This document shows positions 44,829-54,900 of a DNA stretch of 64,000 nt, in pieces; position 1 is the stretch's first letter; each line of letters starts with the position of its first letter. Where the stretch lies: positions 1 through 64,000 of the forward strand of contig CAMDKL010000010.1 of the NCBI GenBank assembly GCA_945900945.1, written 5' to 3'. The DNA comes from Pirellula staleyi DSM 6068 (GTDB taxonomy: Bacteria; Planctomycetota; Planctomycetia; Pirellulales; Pirellulaceae). The notes below the pieces were generated by a model, which was not told where the DNA came from, searched no databases, and saw only the letters and a list, made by a program, of their open reading frames with translations. A program made the translations under genes and the position numbers.

Positions 44829-45038
44829 CTATGCAAAATAAGTGTTGCGATAGCGTGCTGCATCGACGGTTGCCCAAATGTGCATGATCCAGCCGAGCAG
44901 AACAAGCCAAAGTAAAGTCGCAGAGAAAAAGAAAATCGCTGCAGCCATAATGCGACCTTGGCATAATTGCCCCAAGCCAGGATAAATAAAACTTGCAATC
45001 GCGCTAATAACATTTCCGGTGGAGCCTTGGCCGCTCAT
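44829..45038 (-). CDS. Small TM2-like membrane protein
   Basis: A 69-residue protein. Two membrane helices with the turn FIYPGLGQLCQGRIMAAAIF, then ATLLWLVLLGWIMHIWATVD; a GAGG ribosome-binding-like sequence is ten to twelve bases upstream of the ATG. The YPG.GQ..QGR turn is the TM2-domain signature. Its function is unknown. It lies between the hairpin cluster and the divergent MoxR gene; frames nearby on the same DNA in other phases look like shadows. Confidence 0.85.
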   Translation of the reverse strand: MSGQGSTGNVISAIASFIYPGLGQLCQGRIMAAAIFFFSATLLWLVLLGWIMHIWATVDAARYRNTYFA

Positions 45039-45293
45039 TTGGGTTTTCCTCGTTAAGTCACCCGCCCTTGGGGAGGATGACCAGGCTGTTCGACCTGCCT
45101 GGGGCCATGCTACGGTCGATTCGTTCCTACCAATCGCTTAACTATATCCCATTCGCTCACTGTTTCGCGATCTTGGAAATTTCTATTTACTAGGCTTAAC
45201 TCTATCTAGGCTCACTAGCGAAATGATTACAATAAATCTTCGGTGCTACCTATACGCTATGAATTAGCTTCCTCACCCTTAAAATTTGGTTTC

Positions 45294-46334
45294 ATGAATC
45301 AGCCTGTTTCGCCCCTAAACCATGACGATTTGCAACAAGCAAAAACGCTTCAAGAAACCTTTCAAAAAATACGTTACCAAATTGGCAAGGTCATCGTTGG
45401 CCAAGACAAAACCGTCGAGCAGCTCCTTATCGCAATCCTTGCTGGCGGCCATTGTTTGCTCGAAGGGGTCCCAGGATTAGCCAAAACCCTGATGGTCCGG
45501 TCGCTTGCCCAAGCCATGGATTTGAAATTCCATCGTATTCAGTTCACACCTGACCTCATGCCAGCGGATATCACCGGTACCGATATCATTCAGCAATCGG
45601 AAACCGGTAGCCGACACCTCGCTTTTGCAAAAGGGCCAGTCTTTACGCAAATCCTACTTGCCGACGAAATCAATCGCACACCACCCAAAACCCAAGCCGC
45701 ACTGCTAGAAGCCATGCAGGAGCACTCGGTAACTGTGGGTGGTAAAACATATAAACTTTCTGAGCCCTTTTTTGTCCTAGCAACCCAAAACCCCATCGAA
45801 CAGGAAGGGACCTACTCTCTCCCCGAAGCCCAACGCGATCGGTTTTTGTTTCAAACCATCGTCGATTATCCGACCCGAGAACAGGAGGGGGAAATCATCG
45901 AGCGCACCACCGGTTCTGGCGTCGGTCAAATCACACCCGTTGTCACAGGTCCCGAGCTAATTCGTTTCCAGCATATCGTGCGGTTGGTGCCGCTCCCCGA
46001 ACACACCAAGCAATTCGTCCTCGATGTGGTTCGAGCCTTAAGACCCAAAGAATCAGATGCTCCAAAGTGGGTTCCTCAGCTAGTGCAATGGGGACCTGGA
46101 CCTCGAGCATGCCAACAGATTGTCATGGCAAGCAAGGCCCGAGCGTTACTATGCGGTCGGTTGCATGTCACAACCGAGGACGTCGAGTCGCTTGCAGCAC
46201 CCGTCCTGCGTCATCGTATTGTGCCGACCTTCAGTGCCCAAGCCGAAGGCATCGATGCAGATTCAATCATCACCCGTCTGTTGAAAGAGCTTCCTCGTCG
46301 GAAAGCAAGCTCTACCAAAGTCGCCTCCACATAG
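45294..46334 (+). CDS. MoxR-family AAA+ ATPase
   Basis: 346 residues from the ATG at 45294; the earlier start at 45243 adds unconserved sequence. Walker A is [20 protein letters not shown], Walker [21 protein letters not shown], sensor [20 protein letters not shown] with the arginine finger in DRFLFQ. A C-terminal helical lid ends with [10 protein letters not shown]. MoxR ATPases act with von Willebrand proteins to insert metals or mature large complexes. It is the first gene of a seven-gene operon in which nearly every start overlaps the previous stop. The target complex of this version is not known. Confidence 0.95.
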   Translation: MNQPVSPLNHDDLQQAKTLQETFQKIRYQIGKVIVGQDKTVEQLLIAILAGGHCLLEGVPGLAKTLMVRSLAQAMDLKFHRIQFTPDLMPADITGTDIIQQSETGSRHLAFAKGPVFTQILLADEINRTPPKTQAALLEAMQEHSVTVGGKTYKLSEPFFVLATQNPIEQEGTYSLPEAQRDRFLFQTIVDYPTREQEGEIIERTTGSGVGQITPVVTGPELIRFQHIVRLVPLPEHTKQFVLDVVRALRPKESDAPKWVPQLVQWGPGPRACQQIVMASKARALLCGRLHVTTEDVESLAAPVLRHRIVPTFSAQAEGIDADSIITRLLKELPRRKASSTKVAST

Positions 46335-46345
46335 ATCGTCTCAAC

Positions 46346-47254
46346 GTGAAAGCACCCTTGTTGCGTTGGTTGTCAGCACCAGACCTCTCACGAGTCTCGC
46401 AATTGCAATTGCTCGCGAAAACGGTTGTCGAAGGGGTGAGCGGCGGTCTGCACCGGTCGCATCATGTCGGCTCTAGTATTGAGTTCAAGGAGCATTGCCC
46501 GTACGTACCCGGTGACGAAACACGATCTATCGATTGGAAGCTGTTTGGTAAAACAGATCGGCTTTATATTCGACAGTATGAGGACGAGACAAACTTGTAC
46601 TGCACGATCGTAATTGACCAAAGTGGCTCGATGCGTTACTCCGGCTCCCGTTCCAACGGGCTCTCCAAGCATGAGTTTGCAGTTCGATTAGCCGCCTGCC
46701 TCTCTTACCTGCTTGTCAATCAGCAAGATGCCGTTGGGCTGGCCACGTTTGACTCAAAGATTCGAACTTATATTCCGCCGCGTAGTCGGCCTAATCATTT
46801 GCAGGTGCTCTTCGAAGCCATGGCCAATTCAAAACCTGGTAATGAGACGGACTTGTGCGTTGTTTTGCAAAGCCTCCTCAGCCAGTGCAAACAACGCGGT
46901 CTCGTTTTTATCATTTCCGATTGCTTCGGCGACGCTCAAGCGATTGTCAAGTCGTTGGCTTTGTTGAGAAGCAACCACCAAGAAGTTGTTGTTTTTCAAA
47001 TCTGGGATGATGATGAAATCGATTTTCCATTTCAGTCTCGCACCATGTTCCGTTCGCTGGAGATGGATAGCGATCAAGTCATGGTCGATCCAACGCGCCT
47101 GCGTTCCGCCTATTTGGAAAATCTTGGCGAGTTCCGGCGTAGTTTGCAACAAGGTTGCCGGCAGAATCGAGTGGATCTCGTTTCTGTTTGCACTTCAGAA
47201 TCCTACAGCTTAGTACTCTCCAACTATATCGCCACGCGAAGGAATCGTGCATGA
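46346..47254 (+). CDS. DUF58 family protein with von Willebrand-like domain
   Basis: 302 residues from a GTG at 46346, twelve bases behind the MoxR stop; the open frame extends upstream inside moxR but without sense. The DUF58 signature CPYVPGDETRSIDWKLFGKT and RLYIRQYEDETNLYC is clear, followed by a metal-ion-dependent adhesion site VIDQSGSMRYSG (DxSxS). The protein has no signal peptide and no membrane helix. It is the typical MoxR partner. Its stop overlaps the next start as ATGA at 47251. Confidence 0.9.
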   Translation: MKAPLLRWLSAPDLSRVSQLQLLAKTVVEGVSGGLHRSHHVGSSIEFKEHCPYVPGDETRSIDWKLFGKTDRLYIRQYEDETNLYCTIVIDQSGSMRYSGSRSNGLSKHEFAVRLAACLSYLLVNQQDAVGLATFDSKIRTYIPPRSRPNHLQVLFEAMANSKPGNETDLCVVLQSLLSQCKQRGLVFIISDCFGDAQAIVKSLALLRSNHQEVVVFQIWDDDEIDFPFQSRTMFRSLEMDSDQVMVDPTRLRSAYLENLGEFRRSLQQGCRQNRVDLVSVCTSESYSLVLSNYIATRRNRA

Positions 47255-49617
47255 CGCTTCTTAATGGATTGCTTGCCTTCGGTGCGGCGGCTTTTACTAT
47301 CCCATTGATCATTCATTTGCTACATCGGAGCCGCTATCAGACCATTGAATGGGGTGCGATGCATTTGTTGCAATCGTCTCGCAATTTGAACTCGCGAAGA
47401 TTGCAATGGCAACAGATTCTACTTTTGCTGCTTCGATGCGCTCTGCCGGTTCTTTTAGCGATAGCCATGGCTAGGCCGCTGCTCCAATCCTCCTTTTCGG
47501 CTGATGGTCAGTACGCATTGTCGATTGCTATCCTTTTAGACGACTCGATGTCGATGTTCGCAACAATCCAAAAAGAGGGCAGCGTTTCAAATTCGACAAT
47601 ATTTTCTGCGGCATGCCAATCCGCAGCGGACATTCTCACAGAGCTTCCATCGGGCAGCAATGCAATTGTTCTTTTGGGCGGTTCCACACCCGAGGCCTTA
47701 AGTGGACAAGTTCCTGAGGAGCTAGTTTTGAAGCTCAAAGAGGTCGGTGACCGGACCCTTCCAGCCGGCGAATTTGGATGGGAAGTGTCAGTCCGCTCTT
47801 CACTTCAGTGGCTCGCGAGTAGCCCTCATCCTCGAAGGCAACTAGTTCTTATTTCTGATTTCCAAAAGCACGAATGGTCCAACCTGATGGACCGAGAAAT
47901 ATCCGACGTGACAGAACGAATCGCGAGTCAGACAGTGTGCCCTCGGCTCTCGTTCGTGAATGTCGGGCCGGCCAGCGAATCTCTCGCATCCTCTCGGCTG
48001 TCCAATCTTTCCGTTAATTCGATCGATGTCTCGCCGAATTTACTTGCTGTAGCTCGAGAAACCTTCATTTCCGTAACGCTCGAGAATCACGGGGCCGCAA
48101 GGTGCGATTCTATTCTCGTCGCGATATTTGTAGACGAACTTGAGATCGAGAGACAAGAAATTTCCATTGCAGCCGCATCGACAGCCATGATACGGTCTCG
48201 CTGGTCTCCTAAGCTTGTAGGTGATCATTTGATCCGAGTTCAAATTCTTCGAGACGACAACTTGATGACCGATAATAGTTTTTCAACTGCCGTTGTCGTT
48301 CAAGAGCCGATTTCGATCTTGCTCGTGGATGGTGATCGACGAAGCGAAGCCATGCAAAGCGAAACCGATTTCTTACGCTTGGCACTTTCTCCGTTTTCGC
48401 TCTTAACGGGTGAGAAAGGAGATGTCTTTAACTCAAGAACAATCCAGCAGCACGAGTTGAGTGAATCGCATCTTACGAACTATCGAGCGGTTTGCCTATG
48501 CAATGTAGGGGAGGTGAACGATGCACAACAAAAATGGTTACGCGACTTTGTCGAACGGGGTAACGGCCTGATGGTATTCATGGGAGATAAGGTTCGAACG
48601 GAACAATACCAATCTTGGCCAACTTTAGCCAACAGCGGATTGCGAATCGCAAATTTTGGCACTCGCACAAAGGTTCAGGCAATCTCCGCAGAGAGTCCCG
48701 AATGGAAGTCATCGCTGGGGGATGATATTTTGGGAGCTGGTGGTCGAATCAAGATGCAGCAAATCGAATTCTCCCCCATCCGGGAATTGTCGTCTGCGAG
48801 TGTGGCATCATTGGCAAGTGTCCGCTTCGATCATCGAACGACAATCACTCTGGATCCAATGTCCTTGACGAATGCTTCAGATGCGTCTGTCGCGATGCGA
48901 TTCGAAGACGACCAGGCTTGGATATTGGAATCGAAAATTGGAAAAGGACGGTGTCTATGGATTAGTACAGCATGCGATGATGACGATTCCAATTTGCCCA
49001 CTCGTTCGGTTTATGTTCCACTAATTCAAAAACTGACGGCTTTCGTTTGCAACGCAATTCCGCCTGAAACCAGTTTGCTCGCCAGTGAAGTTTGGACACG
49101 ACGGATGCGTGAGCCAATACCCAAAGCCATCCAGGAAAAGAAAGAGGTCCACATCACCAAGCCGGATGGCAAAGTAGTCAATGTAGAGCTGGACGATGAC
49201 CAAATTTTTAGATTTGGCGAAACTCGGCTCTTAGGCACTTATGTCGCTAGACCGATTGAAAGTCCAAAAATTGTTTCGCCAAAAAGTATTGAGCAAGTCC
49301 CCGCCAAGGACTCCATGGTCGCATGTGTGAAGACCAAAGATTGGCGTTCAGCCAGAGAATCCCAATTAAACTATCTCTCCTCTGAAGAGTTGGCTCTGCT
49401 CGCGGCATCCTGCAATGCAACGGTGAGCGCTAGTTCACGGGAGTTACTCAACCTATCGCACACGGACTGGCACGGGCGTGAAATTTGGACTTGGGTTTGG
49501 GCAGCGCTTGTATTTTGCTTCCTGGCCGAAATGGCACTGGAACAAAGCCTCTCTCCGAGGTTGAAAAGCAGAACAGCAGCCACGTCTCGGCAGGTTGCCC
49601 AGGGAACCGTCGCATGA
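47251..49617 (+). CDS. BatA-like aerotolerance-type membrane protein with VWA domain
   Basis: 788 residues from the ATG at 47251, overlapping the DUF58 stop. Residues 1-80 are the BatA N-terminal domain: LLNGLLAFGAAAFTIPLIIH with LLHRSRYQTIEWGAMHLLQSS and an RLQWQQILLLLLRCALPVLL helix. Residues 85-260 are a VWA-like domain (ILLDDSMSMFATIQ). A beta-sandwich (SVTLENHGAARCDSILVAIF) and a glutamine-amidotransferase-like domain (ISILLVDGDRRSEAMQSETD) follow, ending in a membrane helix (WTWVWAALVFCFLAEMALEQ). The domain order fits planctomycete members of the MoxR operon. Confidence 0.88.
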   Translation: MTLLNGLLAFGAAAFTIPLIIHLLHRSRYQTIEWGAMHLLQSSRNLNSRRLQWQQILLLLLRCALPVLLAIAMARPLLQSSFSADGQYALSIAILLDDSMSMFATIQKEGSVSNSTIFSAACQSAADILTELPSGSNAIVLLGGSTPEALSGQVPEELVLKLKEVGDRTLPAGEFGWEVSVRSSLQWLASSPHPRRQLVLISDFQKHEWSNLMDREISDVTERIASQTVCPRLSFVNVGPASESLASSRLSNLSVNSIDVSPNLLAVARETFISVTLENHGAARCDSILVAIFVDELEIERQEISIAAASTAMIRSRWSPKLVGDHLIRVQILRDDNLMTDNSFSTAVVVQEPISILLVDGDRRSEAMQSETDFLRLALSPFSLLTGEKGDVFNSRTIQQHELSESHLTNYRAVCLCNVGEVNDAQQKWLRDFVERGNGLMVFMGDKVRTEQYQSWPTLANSGLRIANFGTRTKVQAISAESPEWKSSLGDDILGAGGRIKMQQIEFSPIRELSSASVASLASVRFDHRTTITLDPMSLTNASDASVAMRFEDDQAWILESKIGKGRCLWISTACDDDDSNLPTRSVYVPLIQKLTAFVCNAIPPETSLLASEVWTRRMREPIPKAIQEKKEVHITKPDGKVVNVELDDDQIFRFGETRLLGTYVARPIESPKIVSPKSIEQVPAKDSMVACVKTKDWRSARESQLNYLSSEELALLAASCNATVSASSRELLNLSHTDWHGREIWTWVWAALVFCFLAEMALEQSLSPRLKSRTAATSRQVAQGTVA

Positions 49618-51950
49618 CTGCGGTCCGATTCTCTGGATCTTGGCCTTGGTGGCTCATTTTATTGGCCGGAATTGCAGCTTCGTATGGCATTGCGCGTTGG
49701 TATTGGCGAGAGTCTTGCCATCTTTCAAATCCAATGCGATGGTTACTTCCAACTCTCCGCAGCATTGCATTCTTTCTAATCTTGTTCATGCTCGCTGGGC
49801 CCACGCTTTTCCACCGGAGCCTTTCCGGAGAACTTAGTCGGATTCGTGTGCTTTTGGATGTCTCCCAAAGCATGTCAACGGTCGATGACGAGCGAGACAC
49901 ACGATTGAATCGAGCGCTCCAATGGCTTATCGGCCAGGAACCGAAGGCAAACAAGGGGCAAGGTTGGCTCAATGAATTGAAACAATTCCATCGAGTCGAA
50001 CTGGTTGCATCCAATGATACGAGCAACGATTCGTACCTCTGGGACTCGCAGGCGAACGATCCATTGCCCAAAGCTAAATCCATTGCTCCTCAAGGAACGA
50101 ATTCGCCACTCGGCGAGTTTCTCTTAAGAACGATCAGTCAGAATGGGGCCTCCAGGTCCGCCAAAAATAAAACAGATACTACTTTAGAAAAGGAAGCACG
50201 GTCGAATACATTTGCAGCCGTTATCTTGATCTCCGATGGGCAAAGCAATGAGGGTATGAGCGTTTTAGAGGCAGCGTCACGCTACGAAAGCGAAAGAGTA
50301 CCCATTTTTACGATCGGCGTTGGGAGTTCCTTAGAACCAGAGGACATCGGGATTGTTCAGGTAGAACATTCGCGACGGGTTTATCGTCCCGACCGCGTGC
50401 GAGGTTCAGTCCTAGTCAAAGAGCGAATGAAGGTGGGGACCAAGTACCAAATTGAGATCACACACCTGGGACGAAAAGTTTTCTCAAAAGTATTGGAGTC
50501 GATCGACCAAGGGCCACGACGCATCGAATTTAACATCCCAGCAGAACAACTTGTAGACGACGCAAAAAAACGATTGCTAGGTGGAAGTGATTTTACAACG
50601 GTTCCGATCGATCTCCATTTTTCTATCGATTGCAGCGCAGCAGAAATAAGCCTCGAGAACAACATGTCTGAATCTTCGTTGTGGGGCGTCGATCGAAAGA
50701 ATCACGTATTGATCCTTGATCGGCGAGCTGGTTGGGAAATGAGGTATATCAAAAACGCAATGGAACGAGATCCAGCCTGGGAATCGACCGTGTCGATCGG
50801 TCGGACAGCTTTTGCGCAAGAGTTTTTCCCCAATTCGAGGGCCGAGCTCTTCGAATGCGATTTGATCATGGTAACACTCGACACGATTCGTGAATTCAGC
50901 GAAGAACAACAGACGTGGCTGTCTGATTTTGTAGGCCTCAGTGGCGGTGGACTGATCGTTATTGATAGCAACCGTGAAAGAGATAACACGGCAGTAGAAT
51001 CTATCCTGTCGGCCTTGCTACCCCTTCGCGCAATCGATTCGCCAGAGATAGACGCGATCCAGTCAATGCGACTTACTCCGTCGGCACGGAACCAACCTGC
51101 TTTTCATCTCGGAGGAGCCGATTCGCCAAACGACCCGATTTGGTCCCAACTCCAATTTCCGAAATCGATTCGCACCTTTCAATTGGTGCCTGGTGCCGAA
51201 ACCTTAGTTGAATTGCTTGGAACGGCGGAAAGCAAATCGCTGCTACCGCTGGTTGCTACCAAACTTTTCGGGCAGGGCCGAGTCATCTATTTCGCGACCG
51301 ATGAAACATGGAGATGGCGATACAACGTTGCGGACTTGTACCATCAGCGGTTCTGGAATCAGATTGCAAATTGGGCGATGCGAGCTCCGTTTGCCACTAA
51401 TGATGCGTTTGCGTCCCTCGACTCAGGATTGAGAATCTATACCAACAGCGACTTGATCACCGTTCGCGCAAAGCTAAAGCAAGATAACTCGCAACCTCTT
51501 GAGAATGCGTCTGTTCAAGTAGTCTTGGAACGCGATGGCGAACGTCATTTGTCCATCCCACTCAATCAAGAGCCGGACGCACGCGGTTTTTACCGAACCA
51601 CCTTCGGACCAATGCCAGTGGGTAGCTATACGGTTCGATTGGAGGTGGTTGGTATCCCTACGGATGCTTTAACTCTCCAGACGCAGTTCGTTGTTCAGCC
51701 TCCTGTGGATGTCGAAATGCAGTCTCTTGCTTGCAATCAAGAGTCGCTACGGCAAGCTGCATTGCTAACTGGCGGAGAGTTTGCGATGCTGGATAATGCG
51801 TCGGCCATTTCAGAGAAGCTCAAGCAATATCGGACCGGTAAAATCGTCGAATCCCAGACACTGCTGTGGCAAAGCTATCCATGGTTTGCAACAATAGTTG
51901 GACTCCTAGCCTTCGAATGGTATCTAAGAAAGCGTGCAGGATTAATTTGA
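49614..51950 (+). CDS. VWA / glutamine amidotransferase-like membrane protein
   Basis: 778 residues from the ATG at 49614, overlapping the previous stop as ATGA. Two N-terminal helices (WWLILLAGIAASYGIARWYW and LRSIAFFLILFMLAGPTLFH) precede a VWA-like domain with LLDVSQSMSTVDDERDTRLN and AVILISDGQSNEGMSVLEAA. A class I amidotransferase-like fold follows near residue 400 (HVLILDRRAGWEMRYIKNAM, GGGLIVIDSN). The end is a membrane helix (WQSYPWFATIVGLLAFEWYL) with basic tail. No catalytic Cys of an amidotransferase is obvious, so the domain is probably structural. It pairs with the BatA-like protein. Confidence 0.85.
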   Translation: MTAVRFSGSWPWWLILLAGIAASYGIARWYWRESCHLSNPMRWLLPTLRSIAFFLILFMLAGPTLFHRSLSGELSRIRVLLDVSQSMSTVDDERDTRLNRALQWLIGQEPKANKGQGWLNELKQFHRVELVASNDTSNDSYLWDSQANDPLPKAKSIAPQGTNSPLGEFLLRTISQNGASRSAKNKTDTTLEKEARSNTFAAVILISDGQSNEGMSVLEAASRYESERVPIFTIGVGSSLEPEDIGIVQVEHSRRVYRPDRVRGSVLVKERMKVGTKYQIEITHLGRKVFSKVLESIDQGPRRIEFNIPAEQLVDDAKKRLLGGSDFTTVPIDLHFSIDCSAAEISLENNMSESSLWGVDRKNHVLILDRRAGWEMRYIKNAMERDPAWESTVSIGRTAFAQEFFPNSRAELFECDLIMVTLDTIREFSEEQQTWLSDFVGLSGGGLIVIDSNRERDNTAVESILSALLPLRAIDSPEIDAIQSMRLTPSARNQPAFHLGGADSPNDPIWSQLQFPKSIRTFQLVPGAETLVELLGTAESKSLLPLVATKLFGQGRVIYFATDETWRWRYNVADLYHQRFWNQIANWAMRAPFATNDAFASLDSGLRIYTNSDLITVRAKLKQDNSQPLENASVQVVLERDGERHLSIPLNQEPDARGFYRTTFGPMPVGSYTVRLEVVGIPTDALTLQTQFVVQPPVDVEMQSLACNQESLRQAALLTGGEFAMLDNASAISEKLKQYRTGKIVESQTLLWQSYPWFATIVGLLAFEWYLRKRAGLI

Positions 51951-54900
51951 TGAGCCAGTCTCTACCGTCCATAATCACAAACTCAGAGCGTCCTTTGCTC
52001 CCACCTCGCGAAATCATTTCGAGATTTCTTGCGAGCTTTTCGAATCGACAGTCGTTGCTGCGAGCAATTCGCGGATGCTCGTTCGCCGTGGTCACGTTTC
52101 TTTGTGGTGTCGCTATCCTAGTTGGGGTTGATTGGACCAATCAGCTATCTGAAATAGGGCGTTGGATACTGACCTGTTTACTTTACGCAATCACGATTGC
52201 TTCGGCGTGGCAATTTGGACTGAGCGGAGTCTTTTTTCCATCAAGCTTAGAGAGCCTAGCTTGGTCGGTTGAACAATCCCGTCCCAATCTGCGCGAGAGC
52301 CTTTTGGCAACGGTGGAGTTGCGGCGTCGCGACGGCACGACGCGATCCGGTTCCCCTGTTTTCATCGATGCGATAGAACGCAGCGTTGCAATCGAGTTAG
52401 ATCGACTGGAGATCGATACCCTTTTACCATGGCGGACTATCTCGAAAAGTCTATTTACCGTGTTCGGAATGATTGCGGTCGTTTTGACAGCGTGCTGCAT
52501 ACCGGATGCAAGATTTGCAGAACGGTTGGCTCGGGCGATGATCCCGTTTATCTCTTTTCATCAACCGACAAATCTTCAAAAAAGGATCCTTGAGCTACCT
52601 CCAATTGCTCTCCCAAAAGTACTTGCCTTTCATAGTACCGTCGAGCCTCCGTTGTACACACTTTGCCCAGCAGTCTCTGCGTCCGAGGCACGCGGTGACC
52701 TGCGTGTCCTAAAGGGAAGTCGCGTCCAACTGGAGATCGATGTAAACCAAACGCTGTCTAAAGCCAGTATCGCGATGGAGTTCAACGTCTCAGGACGAAA
52801 GGAAGTCATCGCGCTTCAGATGGTTCAGCCAAACGCTTCGCTACAGCTAGCGCCAAATGCCAACCAACGGTATTCGGCTGCATTGGATGTCGACGAGGAT
52901 GCCACGTATCAAGTGCGATTGATTTCAGACTCAGATTATCAGGGAAAGCGGATTGAGAATCCCTATAGTCCACGATACAGGATTGATGCCGTAGAGGATT
53001 CACCTCCGGTGGTTTCATGGTCAACAAACGGCAAAACCATTTGGAGCGATTCCCCTAAGCCAAATCAAGCGTTCATGGTTGCTCCCAACGAGTTTGTAAA
53101 CTTATCCGCTATCGTTTCTGATAATTTGCCCATCAAGAAGCTGTTCCATGAAGCGTCGCTTAATCGTGGCCCTTGGGTCCCGATCCAGCCCGAACTTGCT
53201 CATTCTGAGGTGGTTATTTCCGAGTCGACTGCACGGGCCGATATTCCCTCGATAACGCCTTTTTTTCGTGCTCATGCGGATTGGACATGGGATCTGGATG
53301 GTCTTGCTGCGAGCAGCGGCGACTCGATTGCGACGCGAGTAACCGCTATCGATCGCAAGGGCAACATGGCTCATTCGCCAATCCTTCTGTTCAGCTTTGC
53401 CTCACTCGGTTTTGATCGAAATCGGCATAAAAGCTTGTACCGCCGCAGCGAGCTTGTTCCGCTGCTCGAAGCACTTTCGGTTTCATTAAACAAGTCACGT
53501 GCACAGGTGCGCCCCCAATTAGAAAAGCTTAAAGACTTTACCTTGCCGATGGACCAACGTGCCAAACTGATCGACGAAATCCGTTCAACGATTGCCGCTA
53601 GTACCAAAGCAGCTCAGTCGACGCGAAGCGCAGCTGAACAGATCATGAAGGAACTTGGCCGCTGTATTGATCAAGCTGAAGTAGAGCTTGTGACCCGATT
53701 GGTTGCAAGAATCGATAAGGAGTGGCTTACTACGATGAGCTTCTGTCTCGTTGCAACAATCCCTCAGTCGAATTTTAGTTCGAAGTCGGATGTCCAGGCG
53801 GCCGCTTGGCATCAAAAAGACTTTGAGCAGAAAACCAATCGACTTCTTCAATCATACGATTCAGCCTGCGTCAATTCGCAAAGGGTCTTCGATATTTATA
53901 GGCAGTTCATTGGCCTTGAACTGCAAGCGTCGTTAACATACGACCTTACGAAACTGCTCGAGCACCAGCAGAGCGTGATGGATCGAAGGCCTATCGCTGA
54001 TTTTTTAGTCCTTGCTAGATCTCAACAGTTCGCAAATCAGTACATGGATGCGATCGTCAAGCTTGCAACGGACATCGAACCTAACATAAATCCAGACTTG
54101 AGAAGCAAGCTTGCGGGCTTGTACCTCTGGATAGATCAAACTCGGATGGAAACACGGGATCTCGCGGAGCAAGACCAAAGCCAACAAGCCACCAATCCAT
54201 TGCGAGTTCGAATCGAACGCAGCGTTTCCGAATTAAAGAATGTGCGATGGGCCTTTAACCTGCAAGGCAATCTTACTTGGGATGCCATCAACGGTCGAAA
54301 GGAACTATTAACACGCAGCAGCTCGCTTTGGCCGATTTTCGAACGATTCTCCGATAGGCATAATCGGCGAATCGAAGTGAACATGGACAAATCAATTGCC
54401 ACCGACGACTCGCTCTCCAGAAACGAGAAAATTCTAGGCGAGGTGACCGGGCCCATGCTTTCTGCACTGGGCCAAATGTTGGATCGTCGTGATATGCATC
54501 AGAGAAGGTCCTTTACTGATGCAATGTATGCAAGTGACATGGGCATGGCGTATCGAGCATTGGCAGGTGTTCTCGAACGCTGGGTTGCCGAACCACGCAA
54601 TGCAAGTTCGTACTTTACGGATGCGCAATCGATCGCCAAAGCCTATCGAATTCTGGAATCAGCACATGAGACAGTAGAAGCCCGATTGCTAGTCCAATCG
54701 CTGTTAGCCATCGAACAGTACGAATGGAAATCGCTTGAGGGGCAGTTGGTCAATCCCAAACAATGGGACAGCGTCAATTTCCGATTGGAGATTGCCAGCC
54801 AATGGATGCGTGAAGCCGGATTTCCACCCATGGTCGCAGAAAAATACAATTCCTTGCGATGGTCTGAGCTTTCACAAAAAATCAGTAGCAAACTCAATCC